Assembly: GCA_028277745.1 (NCBI GenBank)
Contig: JANQFR010000013.1
Coordinates: forward strand, 1 to 64,000
DNA length: 64,000 nt
Origin: Phycisphaeraceae bacterium
Lineage (GTDB): Bacteria; Planctomycetota; Phycisphaerae; Phycisphaerales; Phycisphaeraceae
Reading direction: 5' to 3'
Shown: positions 53,576 through 61,986 of the stretch, piece after piece
How the letters are laid out: each line of letters starts with the position of its first letter
How positions within the stretch are numbered: position 1 is the stretch's first letter
Made by a program: the position numbers and the translations under genes
Notes under the pieces: generated by a model
Seen by the model: the letters and a program-made list of their open reading frames with translations, nothing else
Told to the model about the DNA's origin: nothing
Databases searched by the model: none

Positions 53576-55636
53576 TCAGCCGCCGGCGCCGTCGAAGTTG
53601 GAGTTGGGCTTGCGGACCTGGATCTGGAAGGAGTGGGCGCCGAGGACGACCGCGTCGGTGTCGATCACCGCGTCCACCGTCTCCAGGTAAGGCGTGGCGG
53701 TGGTGCGGGTGGGTTTGGCGATGATGGAGCGGATGCTGGAGGGCAGCGACGGCATCTCCTGTCGGCCGACCGCGATCCCCTGGTTGGTCGTGATCAGCGA
53801 GACGTACAACGCGTCGGCCTTGACGTCGAGCATGGTCTGGATCGAGTCGCGCAGGTCGTCGACCGACTCGGCGGCGAACAGGTGCGGGCGGGTCTGCATG
53901 ACCTGCATGGCGTAGGACTGGGCGTCCGCGATGAGCAGCGGGTAGTCGCCCTCGGGCAGGTCCACGGGGATGCGGACCTCGGCGTGATGGCGGGTGACGC
54001 CCTGGCCGAAGATCAGGACGTCGATCGCGACGTCGATCGACTCGCCCGGGCGGACGATGGCCCGGTCGATCGAGGCGTTGGTGATCGAGCCGGCCAGCAG
54101 CTTGTCCTCGACGCTCACCTCGAGGCTCATGCCTTCGAGCTTGAGGTCCTCGAAGGGGTTGTTCATCATGGCGGTGATGTAGGGCAGGACGCCAAAGGCC
54201 AGGTCGATGCCCCCGCCCGCGGGGATGACGGTGTCGACCGAGAGGGTCCGGCCGCCGGTGAAGTCCATGTCGCCTTTGAAGCGCAGCGTGCTCTTGAGCG
54301 GGATGTCCTGGACGGCGGTGAGGCTCTCCATCGCACAGATGGCGGCGGCGATCGGCGTGATCGTCGGGTTGTCGACCAGCGTGTACTGGTAAGACCGCGC
54401 GGGCTGCTGGGCGTGCTGGACGGCGACGGTCATCGGCGCGGTGGCGAACTCCGTGACGGAAGAGCCGGCGACCGCGGCCTGCTCGTCCTGGAGCAGCGAC
54501 CCCGCGACGCTCAGGACCCCGGCCTCGCGGAAACTGATCGACAGGCGGGGCACCACGAAGTGGACGTAGCCCGTCGCCATCGGCACGTTGGTCGAGCCCA
54601 CCGCGTCCATCGCGTGGCCGAAGCCCAGCACGGTGCCGTCCGGCAGCACATCCGTCACCGTGCCGTGCCCGGCGAGGTCGAGGTCGCCAAACGAAAACGG
54701 CACGCTCAGGACCGAACCCGGCTGCAGCCGAACCCGGTCGGCGTCGACGTTCGCCGGCGGGGCGGTGCTCGCGCTCACCGGGCCCGCGGCCGTGGTCAGG
54801 CCCATCGGCTCAAGGATCCGGCGCATGGTCCGCGCGACGTCGGGCGAACGCACCGAGAGCGGCACGAGCATCGGGCGCGGGTCGCGCCCATCGTGATCGT
54901 CGGCGGATCGGGGCGGGGCGTTGCCCGCCCCCTGGCCGGATGCGTCGCGGAGCATCCGGATCACGGCGTCGAGTTGATGCCGGGCGTAGGGCGAGGCGTT
55001 GACCTCGTCCGCGGCGTCCTGCATCGACGTGAGTAGGCGCAGCGCCCGCCCGACGTCGCCGCTTGAGGCCTGGGCGTCCGGCTCGCGCTGCGACGGCGGC
55101 TGGACGCGGCCGGAGACGTCGCGCATGTATTCGATGGGCTGCACGCCGGCGAGGAAGCCGACGGTTTCGCCGTACACGTACGCGAAGGCGCCGATCAGCC
55201 GCCCGCCCTGGCCGGGCTCGCCTTCGTGGCCGGGCTCCCAGAGGTAGACCGGCGAGCCGGACATGCCCTGGGCGCCGCCGGACTTGAGCATGCGGGGGTC
55301 GTCGCTGGTGATCCAGATCACGCCGTGTTTGGGCGAGGTGTTGTTGACCACGCTGACGACGGTGACGTCGAAGGGCTCGATGTCGGCGCCGTGGAAGATG
55401 GTCATGCCGTAGCCTTTCATGCCGGGCTTGACGTCGGCCAGGGGCATGATCGGCTGGGGCTGGTCGGGGACGAGGATGGCGGCGGGGGCGACGGGAGGGG
55501 CCGGGGATTGGGCGTCGGCGGGGCCGACCGGGATCAGGGCCAGGCAGGCCAGCGCGAGGAGCAACGCCAGGCCCGGACCGGCCGCGGGGTGGGAATATGG
55601 GGCGGACGCGGCGGGCGGAGGCTCTGGTGGGGTCAT
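53576..55636 (-). CDS. SpoIVB/S55-type secreted serine protease
   Basis: A 686-residue protein with a signal peptide or anchor (about residues 20-43). The S55 domain follows: DVKPGMKGYGMTIFHGADIEPFDV (residues 68-91) and the nucleophile loop GAQGMSGSPVY (Ser about 126), then RLIGAFAYVYGETVGFLAGVQPIEYM. In Bacillus SpoIVB such a protease triggers sigmaK processing; in non-sporulating planctomycetes its role is unknown. The C-terminal 350 residues include further beta-rich parts (FGDLDLAGHGTVTDVLPDG). It is divergent from rnc, with a shared promoter region. Confidence 0.85.
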   Translation of the reverse strand: MTPPEPPPAASAPYSHPAAGPGLALLLALACLALIPVGPADAQSPAPPVAPAAILVPDQPQPIMPLADVKPGMKGYGMTIFHGADIEPFDVTVVSVVNNTSPKHGVIWITSDDPRMLKSGGAQGMSGSPVYLWEPGHEGEPGQGGRLIGAFAYVYGETVGFLAGVQPIEYMRDVSGRVQPPSQREPDAQASSGDVGRALRLLTSMQDAADEVNASPYARHQLDAVIRMLRDASGQGAGNAPPRSADDHDGRDPRPMLVPLSVRSPDVARTMRRILEPMGLTTAAGPVSASTAPPANVDADRVRLQPGSVLSVPFSFGDLDLAGHGTVTDVLPDGTVLGFGHAMDAVGSTNVPMATGYVHFVVPRLSISFREAGVLSVAGSLLQDEQAAVAGSSVTEFATAPMTVAVQHAQQPARSYQYTLVDNPTITPIAAAICAMESLTAVQDIPLKSTLRFKGDMDFTGGRTLSVDTVIPAGGGIDLAFGVLPYITAMMNNPFEDLKLEGMSLEVSVEDKLLAGSITNASIDRAIVRPGESIDVAIDVLIFGQGVTRHHAEVRIPVDLPEGDYPLLIADAQSYAMQVMQTRPHLFAAESVDDLRDSIQTMLDVKADALYVSLITTNQGIAVGRQEMPSLPSSIRSIIAKPTRTTATPYLETVDAVIDTDAVVLGAHSFQIQVRKPNSNFDGAGG

Positions 55637-55645
55637 AGGCTGATC

Positions 55646-55696
55646 ACATTAGTCGCCAAATCCATCATTGACAAGGGATCATATGAGTTGGATACT
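55646..55696. promoter_or_regulatory. back-to-back promoters of rnc and the S55 protease gene
   Basis: Plus strand: TTGACA (55668-55673), 17 bases, GATACT (55691-55696), driving rnc. Minus strand: TTGTCA (55674-55669), 17 bases, TAATGT (55651-55646), ending 9 bases before the S55 ATG. The two -35 boxes overlap over five bases, so RNA polymerase cannot occupy both at once. Confidence 0.65.
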
Positions 55697-55828
55697 TCAT
55701 GGACCGATGCTACTGCGGCTCGTTGGGCGCGCAACGCGCCGCAGTGACACCGGCCGAATGTGGCTGAGCCCTCCGCCCCGATGTGGGACGGGCTGAATTT
55801 TATTCTTGTCAGGCTAAGCGTGTCACAC

Positions 55829-56608
55829 ATGTTAGATCAGGCCGAGAAGATTCTCGGGTATCGCTTCCATGACGAGGCGCTGCTCACCGAGGCCCTGACG
55901 CACGCGTCCAGCGCCGGGACGCGGCTCGAATCGAACGAACGCATGGAGTTCCTCGGCGACGCCATCCTCGGCTTCGTCGTCTGTCAGCACCTCTTCGAAG
56001 CGTACCCCGACCTGCTCGAGGGGGAGTTGACCAAGATCAAGTCGGCGGTCGTCAGCCGGCGGGTGTGCGCGGAGATCAGCCGACAGATCGACCTGGCGGG
56101 CATGCTCAACCTCGGCAAGGGCATGGCCTCGCGGCCGGGCCTGCCCAGCAGCGTGGCGGCGGCGGTGCTGGAGGCCGTGATCGCGGCGATCTACCTCGAC
56201 GGCGGCCTCGAGCCCGCCAAGGCGTTCATCCTCCATCACATGACAGAGATCATCACTGAGGCCGCCGAATCCGCCCACCAGCACAATTTCAAGAGCGTGC
56301 TCCAGCAACACGCCCAGAAGCAGATGCCGACCAACCCGCAGTACGTCCTGCTCGATGAGAAGGGGCCGGATCACGCCAAGGCGTTCGAGGTCGCGGTGGA
56401 GATCGACGCTCAGCGTTTCGGGTCGGCCTGGGCGAACTCCAAGAAGGAGGCCGAGCAGAAGGCGGCGCTGCTGGCCCTGGTCGAGTTGGACCTGGCGGCG
56501 ATCGACGAGGACGGCCGGGTGCGGCTCTGTGACCCGGCGGAGCCCGAGGAGGAAACAGCGGCCCCGTCGACGGGTGCGGCGGAGTCGCGCCCCCTCGGGG
56601 GCGCGTGA
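55829..56608 (+). CDS. rnc: ribonuclease III
   Basis: A 259-residue RNase III that cuts double-stranded RNA in rRNA and mRNA processing. The catalytic signature NERMEFLGDAILGFVV and the second acidic site VLEAVIAAIYLDGG are intact, and the C-terminal dsRNA-binding domain follows (NFKSVLQQHAQKQMPTNPQYVL, NSKKEAEQKAALLAL). A 30-residue acidic tail ends the protein. ATG 55829 is chosen as it gives the family N-terminus; the frame is open to 55760. The leader is about 125 nt from the promoter at 55668-55696. Confidence 0.95.
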   Translation: MLDQAEKILGYRFHDEALLTEALTHASSAGTRLESNERMEFLGDAILGFVVCQHLFEAYPDLLEGELTKIKSAVVSRRVCAEISRQIDLAGMLNLGKGMASRPGLPSSVAAAVLEAVIAAIYLDGGLEPAKAFILHHMTEIITEAAESAHQHNFKSVLQQHAQKQMPTNPQYVLLDEKGPDHAKAFEVAVEIDAQRFGSAWANSKKEAEQKAALLALVELDLAAIDEDGRVRLCDPAEPEEETAAPSTGAAESRPLGGA

Positions 56609-56618
56609 TGCGACTGAT

Positions 56619-56643
56619 CCGGGGCCGCGTAGCGGCCCGGCTA
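56619..56643 (+). repeat. double-palindrome intergenic repeat, half copy E
   Basis: A 25-base half element holding the hairpin GGGCCGC-GTA-GCGGCCC and the terminal GGCTA. It is identical to one half of copy D (reverse complement). It lies 11 bases after the rnc stop codon. Confidence 0.75.
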
Positions 56644-56672
56644 AAGGGGTGATCCAGCGATGGGGCTGGGGT

Positions 56673-57107
56673 TTACCGCGTCTCGGCCAGCAACTCGGCT
56701 TCCGCGTCGAGCCAGTTCTGCTCGTCCAGTCCGATCGGGCGGCCCTTGCCGATCCAGATCTCATAGGCCCGGACCGCGATCTGGTCGGTCGTGGGCTGGT
56801 TGCCGTTGACCTTCGCTTTCGCGGTTTTTTTCGCCACGGACTTCTTCCGCGGCTTGGGCGGGGTCTTGGTCTTGATGGTCGGCTTGACCGCGGCTTTGTC
56901 CTTGGACGCCGTCTGAGTCTTGGTCTTGCTCTTGGTCTTTGCGGTCTTGGCGGCCGCGGCGTCCTTGGTTTGAGCCTTGGCCTTGGTCTGGACCTTGACC
57001 GCTGGCGTCTTCTTAGCTTTCGCCGCGGTTTTGGTGGTGCTGGTGGTGGATTTGGCGCGCTTGGCTTTGGTGGTTTGGGTCGCGTTGGCGGTGTTCGCTT
57101 TCGCCAC
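56673..57107 (-). CDS. histone H1-like Lys/Ala-rich protein with C-terminal DUF2934
   Basis: A 144-residue protein. Residues 1-100 are a Lys/Ala/Thr-rich, proline-dotted tail (TKAKRAKSTTSTTKTAAKAKK and similar), as in bacterial histone H1-like DNA-binding proteins. Residues 105-144 (DQIAVRAYEIWIGKGRP followed by an acidic helix) match DUF2934, a short domain common in planctomycetes, acidobacteria and rhizobia. It likely coats or condenses DNA, or binds RNA. A strong AAGGAGG site precedes the ATG. It stands alone. Confidence 0.82.
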   Translation of the reverse strand: MAKANTANATQTTKAKRAKSTTSTTKTAAKAKKTPAVKVQTKAKAQTKDAAAAKTAKTKSKTKTQTASKDKAAVKPTIKTKTPPKPRKKSVAKKTAKAKVNGNQPTTDQIAVRAYEIWIGKGRPIGLDEQNWLDAEAELLAETR

Positions 57108-57411
57108 GAAGGGCCTCCTTAACTCAACTCAATGATTGGCGTTGTCCCCGGTCTCCAAACGAACATTACAGCCGCGTCTGGCGAACGGCGACACATTCAT
57201 CTTTAGTTCTATTGATGATACTCAATGATGACGAATCACCGAGGCGGGGTTGGATAAAAACAGTGTAAATCCTGATCTTTTCTCCGGGCTCCGTGCAAAC
57301 CGCGCGCCAGCCGGAGGATCGCGCCCCGGGCGCTTGCGGCGCCCATAAAACGCGCATCGTCCGGTTGAGAGCGCTCGGCGGGCGGCGCGGCGTCGGGTTC
57401 TTAAGCGGGAG
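57108..57411. other. non-coding interval between the H1-like gene and bcp
   Basis: About 300 bases. The part next to the H1-like gene is AT-rich, contains its AAGGAGG site and probably its promoter (TGTAAT is a possible -10, with no good -35). Closer to bcp there is a GGGCGC/GCGCCC hairpin (57328-57344). I see no gene or repeat here. Confidence 0.5.
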
Positions 57412-57909
57412 TTAACCTGTTGCGTGTTCGTCCAACGCGTCCAGGACTGCCTGGCTGTGGTTGGGCACCTTCACCTTGTCCCAGCGCTGGGCGACCTTGC
57501 CGGCGGGATCGATGAGATAGGTGGTGCGGACCACGCCCATGTACGTCTTGCCGTACATGCTCTTTTCCTGCCACACGCCGTATTTGGTGCAGACCTTGGC
57601 GCCCTCGTCGGCGAGGACGGGGAAGTTGAGGTCGTGCTTGTTGGCGAACTTGGCCTTGGACTTGACATCGTCGGGGCTGACGCCGAAGACCTGCGCGCCG
57701 CGCTTGGCCAGGTCCTTGCTGCGGTCGCGGAACTGGCAGGCTTCCTTGGTGCAGCCGGGGGTATCGTCTTTAGGGTAGAAGTAGAGCACGACCCAGCCGC
57801 CCTTGGCGTCGGCGAGCTTGTGGGTCTGGCCGTCCTGGTCCTTGAGGCTGAACGCCGGCGCCTTTTTACCGACTTCGATGAGGGCCGCTTCGGCGGTCTT
57901 GCTGGGCAT
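57412..57909 (-). CDS. bcp: thioredoxin-dependent peroxiredoxin (Bcp/PrxQ type)
   Basis: A 165-residue peroxiredoxin that reduces peroxides. VLYFYPKDDTPGCTKEACQFRD contains the peroxidatic Cys with the second Cys five residues later, the typical PrxQ/Bcp arrangement. GVSPDDVKSKAKFANKHDLNFPVL and the VRTTYLIDPAGKV end are standard. The frame is open far upstream, but ATG 57909 gives the correct N-terminus and length. It is divergent from fbp. Cytoplasmic. Confidence 0.95.
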   Translation of the reverse strand: MPSKTAEAALIEVGKKAPAFSLKDQDGQTHKLADAKGGWVVLYFYPKDDTPGCTKEACQFRDRSKDLAKRGAQVFGVSPDDVKSKAKFANKHDLNFPVLADEGAKVCTKYGVWQEKSMYGKTYMGVVRTTYLIDPAGKVAQRWDKVKVPNHSQAVLDALDEHATG

Positions 57910-58029
57910 GGTGTGGTTCTCCGGGGATGGTGGTAAGCTTAGCCGTCTGATTTGGCCGATCTTAGACCCGCCGCCGGCCGATTTCGACCCCCGGAGCACC
58001 CCGGAACGCCCCCTCGGAACCTTCCCGCC

Positions 58030-59031
58030 ATGCCCATCAAACGCAACGGCCAGTTCATCACCATCCAGCAGCACATCGTCGAGGCCCAGCGCAAGTACCG
58101 CCCCGGCTCGTCCGGCGAGTTTTCCTGGCTGCTCTCGGCGATCACGCTGGCGACCAAGATCATCGCCTCCCACGTCCGACGGGCTGGCCTGGTCGACGTG
58201 TGGGGCGAGCAGGGCACGACCAACGTTCAGGGCGAGACCGTCCAGAAGCTCGACCTGCTCGCCAACGAGGCCCTCAAAAACGCCCTGGGCTACCGCGACA
58301 GCGTCGGCATCATCGCCTCGGAGGAGGACAACGAGCCCCGCGTCCTGCAGGAGGTGGACGAGGCCCACGGCCGGTACATCGTCATGTTCGACCCGCTCGA
58401 CGGCTCGTCCAACATCGACGTCAACGTCTCGGTCGGCACCATCTTCACCGTGTTCCGCAACCCCCCCGAGGTCGCCAGCACCGAGGAGTCGGTCCTCCAG
58501 CCCGGCGCCGAGCAGGTCGCGGCGGGCTACGTCGTCTACGGATCGTCGGCCATCCTGGTCTACACCACCGGCCACGGGGTCCACATGTTCACCCTCGATC
58601 CCGACTACGGCGCCTACCTGCTCACCCGCGAAAACATCCGCATGCCCGAGCACGCCCCTCACTACTCCTGCAACGAGGCGTACTACCACACCTTCCCCTC
58701 GGCGTATCAGCGCTACCTCGCCTGGGCCAAGTCCGAGGGCGAGTTCAGCTCCCGCTACATCGGCTCGCTCGTCGCCGACTTCCACCGCATCCTCCTCAAG
58801 GGCGGCGTCTTCCTCTACCCCCCGACCGAGAAGCAGCCCGACGGCAAGCTCCGGCTGATGTACGAGGCCAACCCCATCGCCTTCATCGCCGAGCAGGCCG
58901 GCGGCGCGGCGTCCGACGGCAGCCGACGTGTCCTCACCGTTGAGCCCAACACCGTCCACGACCGCACGCCCCTGATCATCGGCACCCAACGCAACGTCAA
59001 CGAGGTCCTCCACTTCATCCAGAAACGCTGA
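58030..59031 (+). CDS. fbp: fructose-1,6-bisphosphatase, class I
   Basis: A 333-residue class I FBPase, a gluconeogenic enzyme. The metal site motifs are clear: ASEEDNEP, VMFDPLDGSSNIDVNVSVGTIF, and the C-terminal LRLMYEANPIAFIAEQAGG. ATG 58030 gives the normal N-terminus for the class. Next genes ribF and nrnA follow closely on the same strand (15-base gap to ribF), though the functions are unrelated. Confidence 0.96.
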   Translation: MPIKRNGQFITIQQHIVEAQRKYRPGSSGEFSWLLSAITLATKIIASHVRRAGLVDVWGEQGTTNVQGETVQKLDLLANEALKNALGYRDSVGIIASEEDNEPRVLQEVDEAHGRYIVMFDPLDGSSNIDVNVSVGTIFTVFRNPPEVASTEESVLQPGAEQVAAGYVVYGSSAILVYTTGHGVHMFTLDPDYGAYLLTRENIRMPEHAPHYSCNEAYYHTFPSAYQRYLAWAKSEGEFSSRYIGSLVADFHRILLKGGVFLYPPTEKQPDGKLRLMYEANPIAFIAEQAGGAASDGSRRVLTVEPNTVHDRTPLIIGTQRNVNEVLHFIQKR

Positions 59032-59046
59032 CGCCCTCCGCTCCCG

Positions 59047-59982
59047 ATGTCCACCGTCATCACGATCGGCAACTTCGACGGCGTCCACCTGGGCCACCGT
59101 GCGATCCTCGACAAGTCCCGCGCGTTGGCCGACCGGCGCGGCGCCCGGGTCGTCGCGCTCTCCTTTGACCCGCCTCCCGTCGCGATCCTCGCCCCCGCCA
59201 AGGCCCCGCCCAGGCTCCTGCCCCTTCAACCGCGCATCGAACGCCTCAAGCAGGCCGGCGCCGATGAGGTGGCGGTGCTCGACACCACGCCCGACCTGCT
59301 CGCCCGCTCTGCGACCGATTTCGTGGCCGACCTGATTGCCCGCTACGAGCCCGTCGCGTTTGTCGAGGGCGAGGACTTTCACTTCGGCCACAACCGCGAA
59401 GGCGACATGGCGTTGCTTGAAACGCTCGGCCGCGAGCACGGCTTCACCGCCCATATCGCTCCCTCCGTTCAGGTTGACCTCGATGACGGGACCCACGCCC
59501 CGGTCCGCTCGACCCTGATCCGCCAACTGATCGGCCACGCCCGGCTGCTCGACGCCGCCCGCTGCCTTGCCGCGCCGTTTGAGATCACCGCCCGGGTCGT
59601 GCGCGGCGAACAGCGCGGTCGCACGATCGGCGTCCCCACCGTCAACCTCGACCCCAACGACTACGCGCCTTACATCCTCCCGCCCGACGGCGTATATGCC
59701 GGCCTGGCCCGGTTCGCCAAAGCTGACGCCGACGCCTCGCACCCCGCCGCCATCTCCCTGGGGCCCAAGCCGACCTTCCAGGGCAAGGCCCTCACCCTCG
59801 AGGCCCACCTGCTCGGCTTTCACGCCGACGTCTACGATCAGACCGTGACGCTTTCCTTTGCCCGCTTCCTCCGCGACCAGTACCCTTTCCCCAGCCTCGA
59901 CGCCCTCAAAAACCAACTGCAACACGACATCGCCCAGACCCGCCGCCTCCATGACCAGGGCCTGCTCCACCTTGACCGCTGA
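59047..59982 (+). CDS. ribF: bifunctional riboflavin kinase/FMN adenylyltransferase
   Basis: A 311-residue RibF making FMN and FAD. The N-terminal adenylyltransferase has TIGNFDGVHLGHRAIL and GEDFHFGHNREGD; the C-terminal kinase has REQ-type EITARVVRGEQRGRTIGVPTVNLDP and AISLGPKPTF. Length and motifs are complete. It starts 15 bases after fbp, and its end overlaps the likely start of the DHH gene by 32 bases. Confidence 0.95.
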   Translation: MSTVITIGNFDGVHLGHRAILDKSRALADRRGARVVALSFDPPPVAILAPAKAPPRLLPLQPRIERLKQAGADEVAVLDTTPDLLARSATDFVADLIARYEPVAFVEGEDFHFGHNREGDMALLETLGREHGFTAHIAPSVQVDLDDGTHAPVRSTLIRQLIGHARLLDAARCLAAPFEITARVVRGEQRGRTIGVPTVNLDPNDYAPYILPPDGVYAGLARFAKADADASHPAAISLGPKPTFQGKALTLEAHLLGFHADVYDQTVTLSFARFLRDQYPFPSLDALKNQLQHDIAQTRRLHDQGLLHLDR

Positions 59983-61012
59983 CCTGACCCTCCAAGCCGC
60001 CGCCGACCTCCTCGAGGGGACACCCGCCGACGCGGGGCCCATCGTCCTGTTGACCCACACCAAGCCCGACGGCGATGCCCTGGGCTGCGTGCTCGCCCTC
60101 ACTGCCGTCCTCGACCGGCTGGGCAAGGCGACCCGCCCGCTCCTGGTTGGTCCCGTGTCCGGGGCCCTGCTCACCCTGCCCGGCGCCGCGGACCTGCCCG
60201 TCCTGACCAACGGCGATCCGCACGGCCTGCCCGAGCCCGCCCGGATCGTCATCGTCGACACCGCCGCGTCGTCCCAGCTCGGCTCGCTCGTCGAGTACGT
60301 CCACGCCCATCTCGACCGGACGCTGGTGATCGATCACCACCTCTCCGGCGACCTCGCCCCGGCCCATCAGCACATCGACCCCGACGCCCCCGCGTGCGCG
60401 CTGCTCATCGCTCAACTCATCCGGCGCCTGCCCCGTGAGGCCGCGAGCGATCAGCCGCCGGTCCCCTCCGCCCTCTACGCCGGCCTGGCGTCCGACACCG
60501 GCTGGTTCCGCTTCTCCAACACCACGCCCGCGGCGTTTCGGCTCGCGGCCGACCTGATCGAGCAGGGCGTCGACCACGCGGCCCTGTTCTGCGACCTGGA
60601 GCAGAACGAGAGACCCGGCAAGCCCGCGCTGATCGCCCGGGCCCTCGCGTCGCTGCGCTACACCCCCGGCAGCCGCGCCGCGATCATGTCGCTGCGGCTT
60701 GAAGACTTCGCCCAGGCCGGCGCCACGCCCGCCGACACCGAGGGGATCGTCAATCTGCCCCTGGACGTCGGCCCGGTTCAGGCCACCGCGTTGCTCACCG
60801 AGCGCGACGACGACGGCGACGCGATCACGGTCCGCGTCAGCTTCCGTAGCAAGCCCCCGACCCCCGCCCACCCCGACGCGCTCGATGTCGCCGCCCTCGC
60901 CGCCCGGTTCGACGGCGGCGGCCACGCCCGCGCCGCCGGGGGCCGCACGCTCTTGGCTTTGCCCGACGCCGTCGACGCGGTCTACCAAGCGTTCATCGAC
61001 GCGCTGTGTTGA
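59951..61012 (+). CDS. DHH/DHHA1 phosphoesterase (NrnA-like)
   Basis: A protein of about 353 residues of the NrnA family, which degrades 2-5 nt RNAs and may hydrolyse pAp. The DHH motifs are THTKPDGDALG, IVIVDTAA and VIDHHLSGD, with SDTGWFRFSNT in between, and the DHHA1 end carries FDGGGHARAAGG. Two starts are possible: ATG 59951 (overlapping ribF by 32 bases) or TTG 59972. It ends 17 bases before the convergent permease gene. Confidence 0.9.
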   Translation: MTRACSTLTADLTLQAAADLLEGTPADAGPIVLLTHTKPDGDALGCVLALTAVLDRLGKATRPLLVGPVSGALLTLPGAADLPVLTNGDPHGLPEPARIVIVDTAASSQLGSLVEYVHAHLDRTLVIDHHLSGDLAPAHQHIDPDAPACALLIAQLIRRLPREAASDQPPVPSALYAGLASDTGWFRFSNTTPAAFRLAADLIEQGVDHAALFCDLEQNERPGKPALIARALASLRYTPGSRAAIMSLRLEDFAQAGATPADTEGIVNLPLDVGPVQATALLTERDDDGDAITVRVSFRSKPPTPAHPDALDVAALAARFDGGGHARAAGGRTLLALPDAVDAVYQAFIDALC

Positions 61013-61029
61013 GTTTGTTTCGAAAGACT

Positions 61030-61983
61030 TCAGCGCCGGCGCGAGCGCGGGTCCAGCCGGTCGCGCAGGCCGTCGCCCAGGAAGTTGAGCGCCATCAAGG
61101 TCAGCCCCAGCAGCACGCAGGGCACGACCAGCAGCCACCATTTCATGGCCGAGGGGTTGATCACCAGCGTGTAGAGCTCACCGAGCCCGGCGCTGGCCAG
61201 GTTCCCCCAACTCGGCAGCGGGTCCGCGACGCCGATGCCCAGGAAGCTCAGGAACGACTCCTGCAGGATCGCCTGCGGCACGGCGAGCGTCGCGTACACC
61301 ACGATCGGGCCGACCAGGTTCGGCAGCAGGTGCCGGCGCAGCACCGCCAGCCGCCCCACGCCGATCGCCCGCGCCGACTCGATGAACGGCTGGGCCCGAA
61401 GGCTCAGCACCTGCCCCCGGATCACCCGCGCCATCGTCAGCCAGCTCACGCTCCCGATCGCGATCAGCAGCGTGACCACGTTCGCGATCTGCCCGGCGGC
61501 GTTGCTGCCCATGAAAAGGCCCAGCGTCCGCTCCATCACCGGCTGCAGGCCCAGGTCGATCAGCACCACCAGCAGGATGTACGGCAGCCCGTACAGCACG
61601 TCGACGATCCGCATCATCGCCGCATCGACCCGGCCGCCGGCGAACCCCGCCACCATGCCCCAGCTCACCCCGATGAACACCGCCAGCCCCGCGGCGCAGG
61701 TCCCGATCGTCAGGCTGATCGCCCCGCCCAGCAGGCAACGCCACAGCAGCGACCGCCCCAGCAGGTCCGTGCCGAACGGCTCGCTCCACGACGGCGCTGA
61801 CAGCGGGATGTCGCCCGTCAACCGCTGGTGGTCGTACGCCGACAACGACCACGGCAGTGTGAGCAGGCACGGCGCGGCGATCACCGCCAGCATCACCAGC
61901 CCGAGCGTCCCGGTGTTGAGCCGGGGCATCCCCCGGCCGGGGGCGGCGTCTTCGACCATCGTCGTTCGGGGGAGGCTGCTCAT
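61030..61983 (-). CDS. ABC transporter permease, OppC/DppC type
   Basis: A 317-residue inner-membrane permease with an N-terminal helix, the periplasmic HP-type segment SEPFGTDLLGRSLLWRCLLGG, and the EAA-like loop SARAIGVGRLAVLRRHLLPNL that contacts the ATPase. This is the OppC/DppC pattern of peptide or nickel importers. It follows the OppB-type gene by 3 bases. No ATPase or binding-protein gene is next to it; the other parts must lie elsewhere. Confidence 0.9.
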   Translation of the reverse strand: MSSLPRTTMVEDAAPGRGMPRLNTGTLGLVMLAVIAAPCLLTLPWSLSAYDHQRLTGDIPLSAPSWSEPFGTDLLGRSLLWRCLLGGAISLTIGTCAAGLAVFIGVSWGMVAGFAGGRVDAAMMRIVDVLYGLPYILLVVLIDLGLQPVMERTLGLFMGSNAAGQIANVVTLLIAIGSVSWLTMARVIRGQVLSLRAQPFIESARAIGVGRLAVLRRHLLPNLVGPIVVYATLAVPQAILQESFLSFLGIGVADPLPSWGNLASAGLGELYTLVINPSAMKWWLLVVPCVLLGLTLMALNFLGDGLRDRLDPRSRRR

Positions 61984-61986
61984 CGT

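Noticed and set aside
51350-55036. A 1228-codon plus-strand frame opposite the S55 and propeller genes
   Set aside because: Antisense to two genes with signal peptides and recognised domains; Gly/Arg/Val-rich shadow composition.
57412-60261. The frame of bcp extended far upstream over fbp and ribF
   Set aside because: Only the part from ATG 57909 encodes Bcp; the extension is antisense to fbp and ribF.
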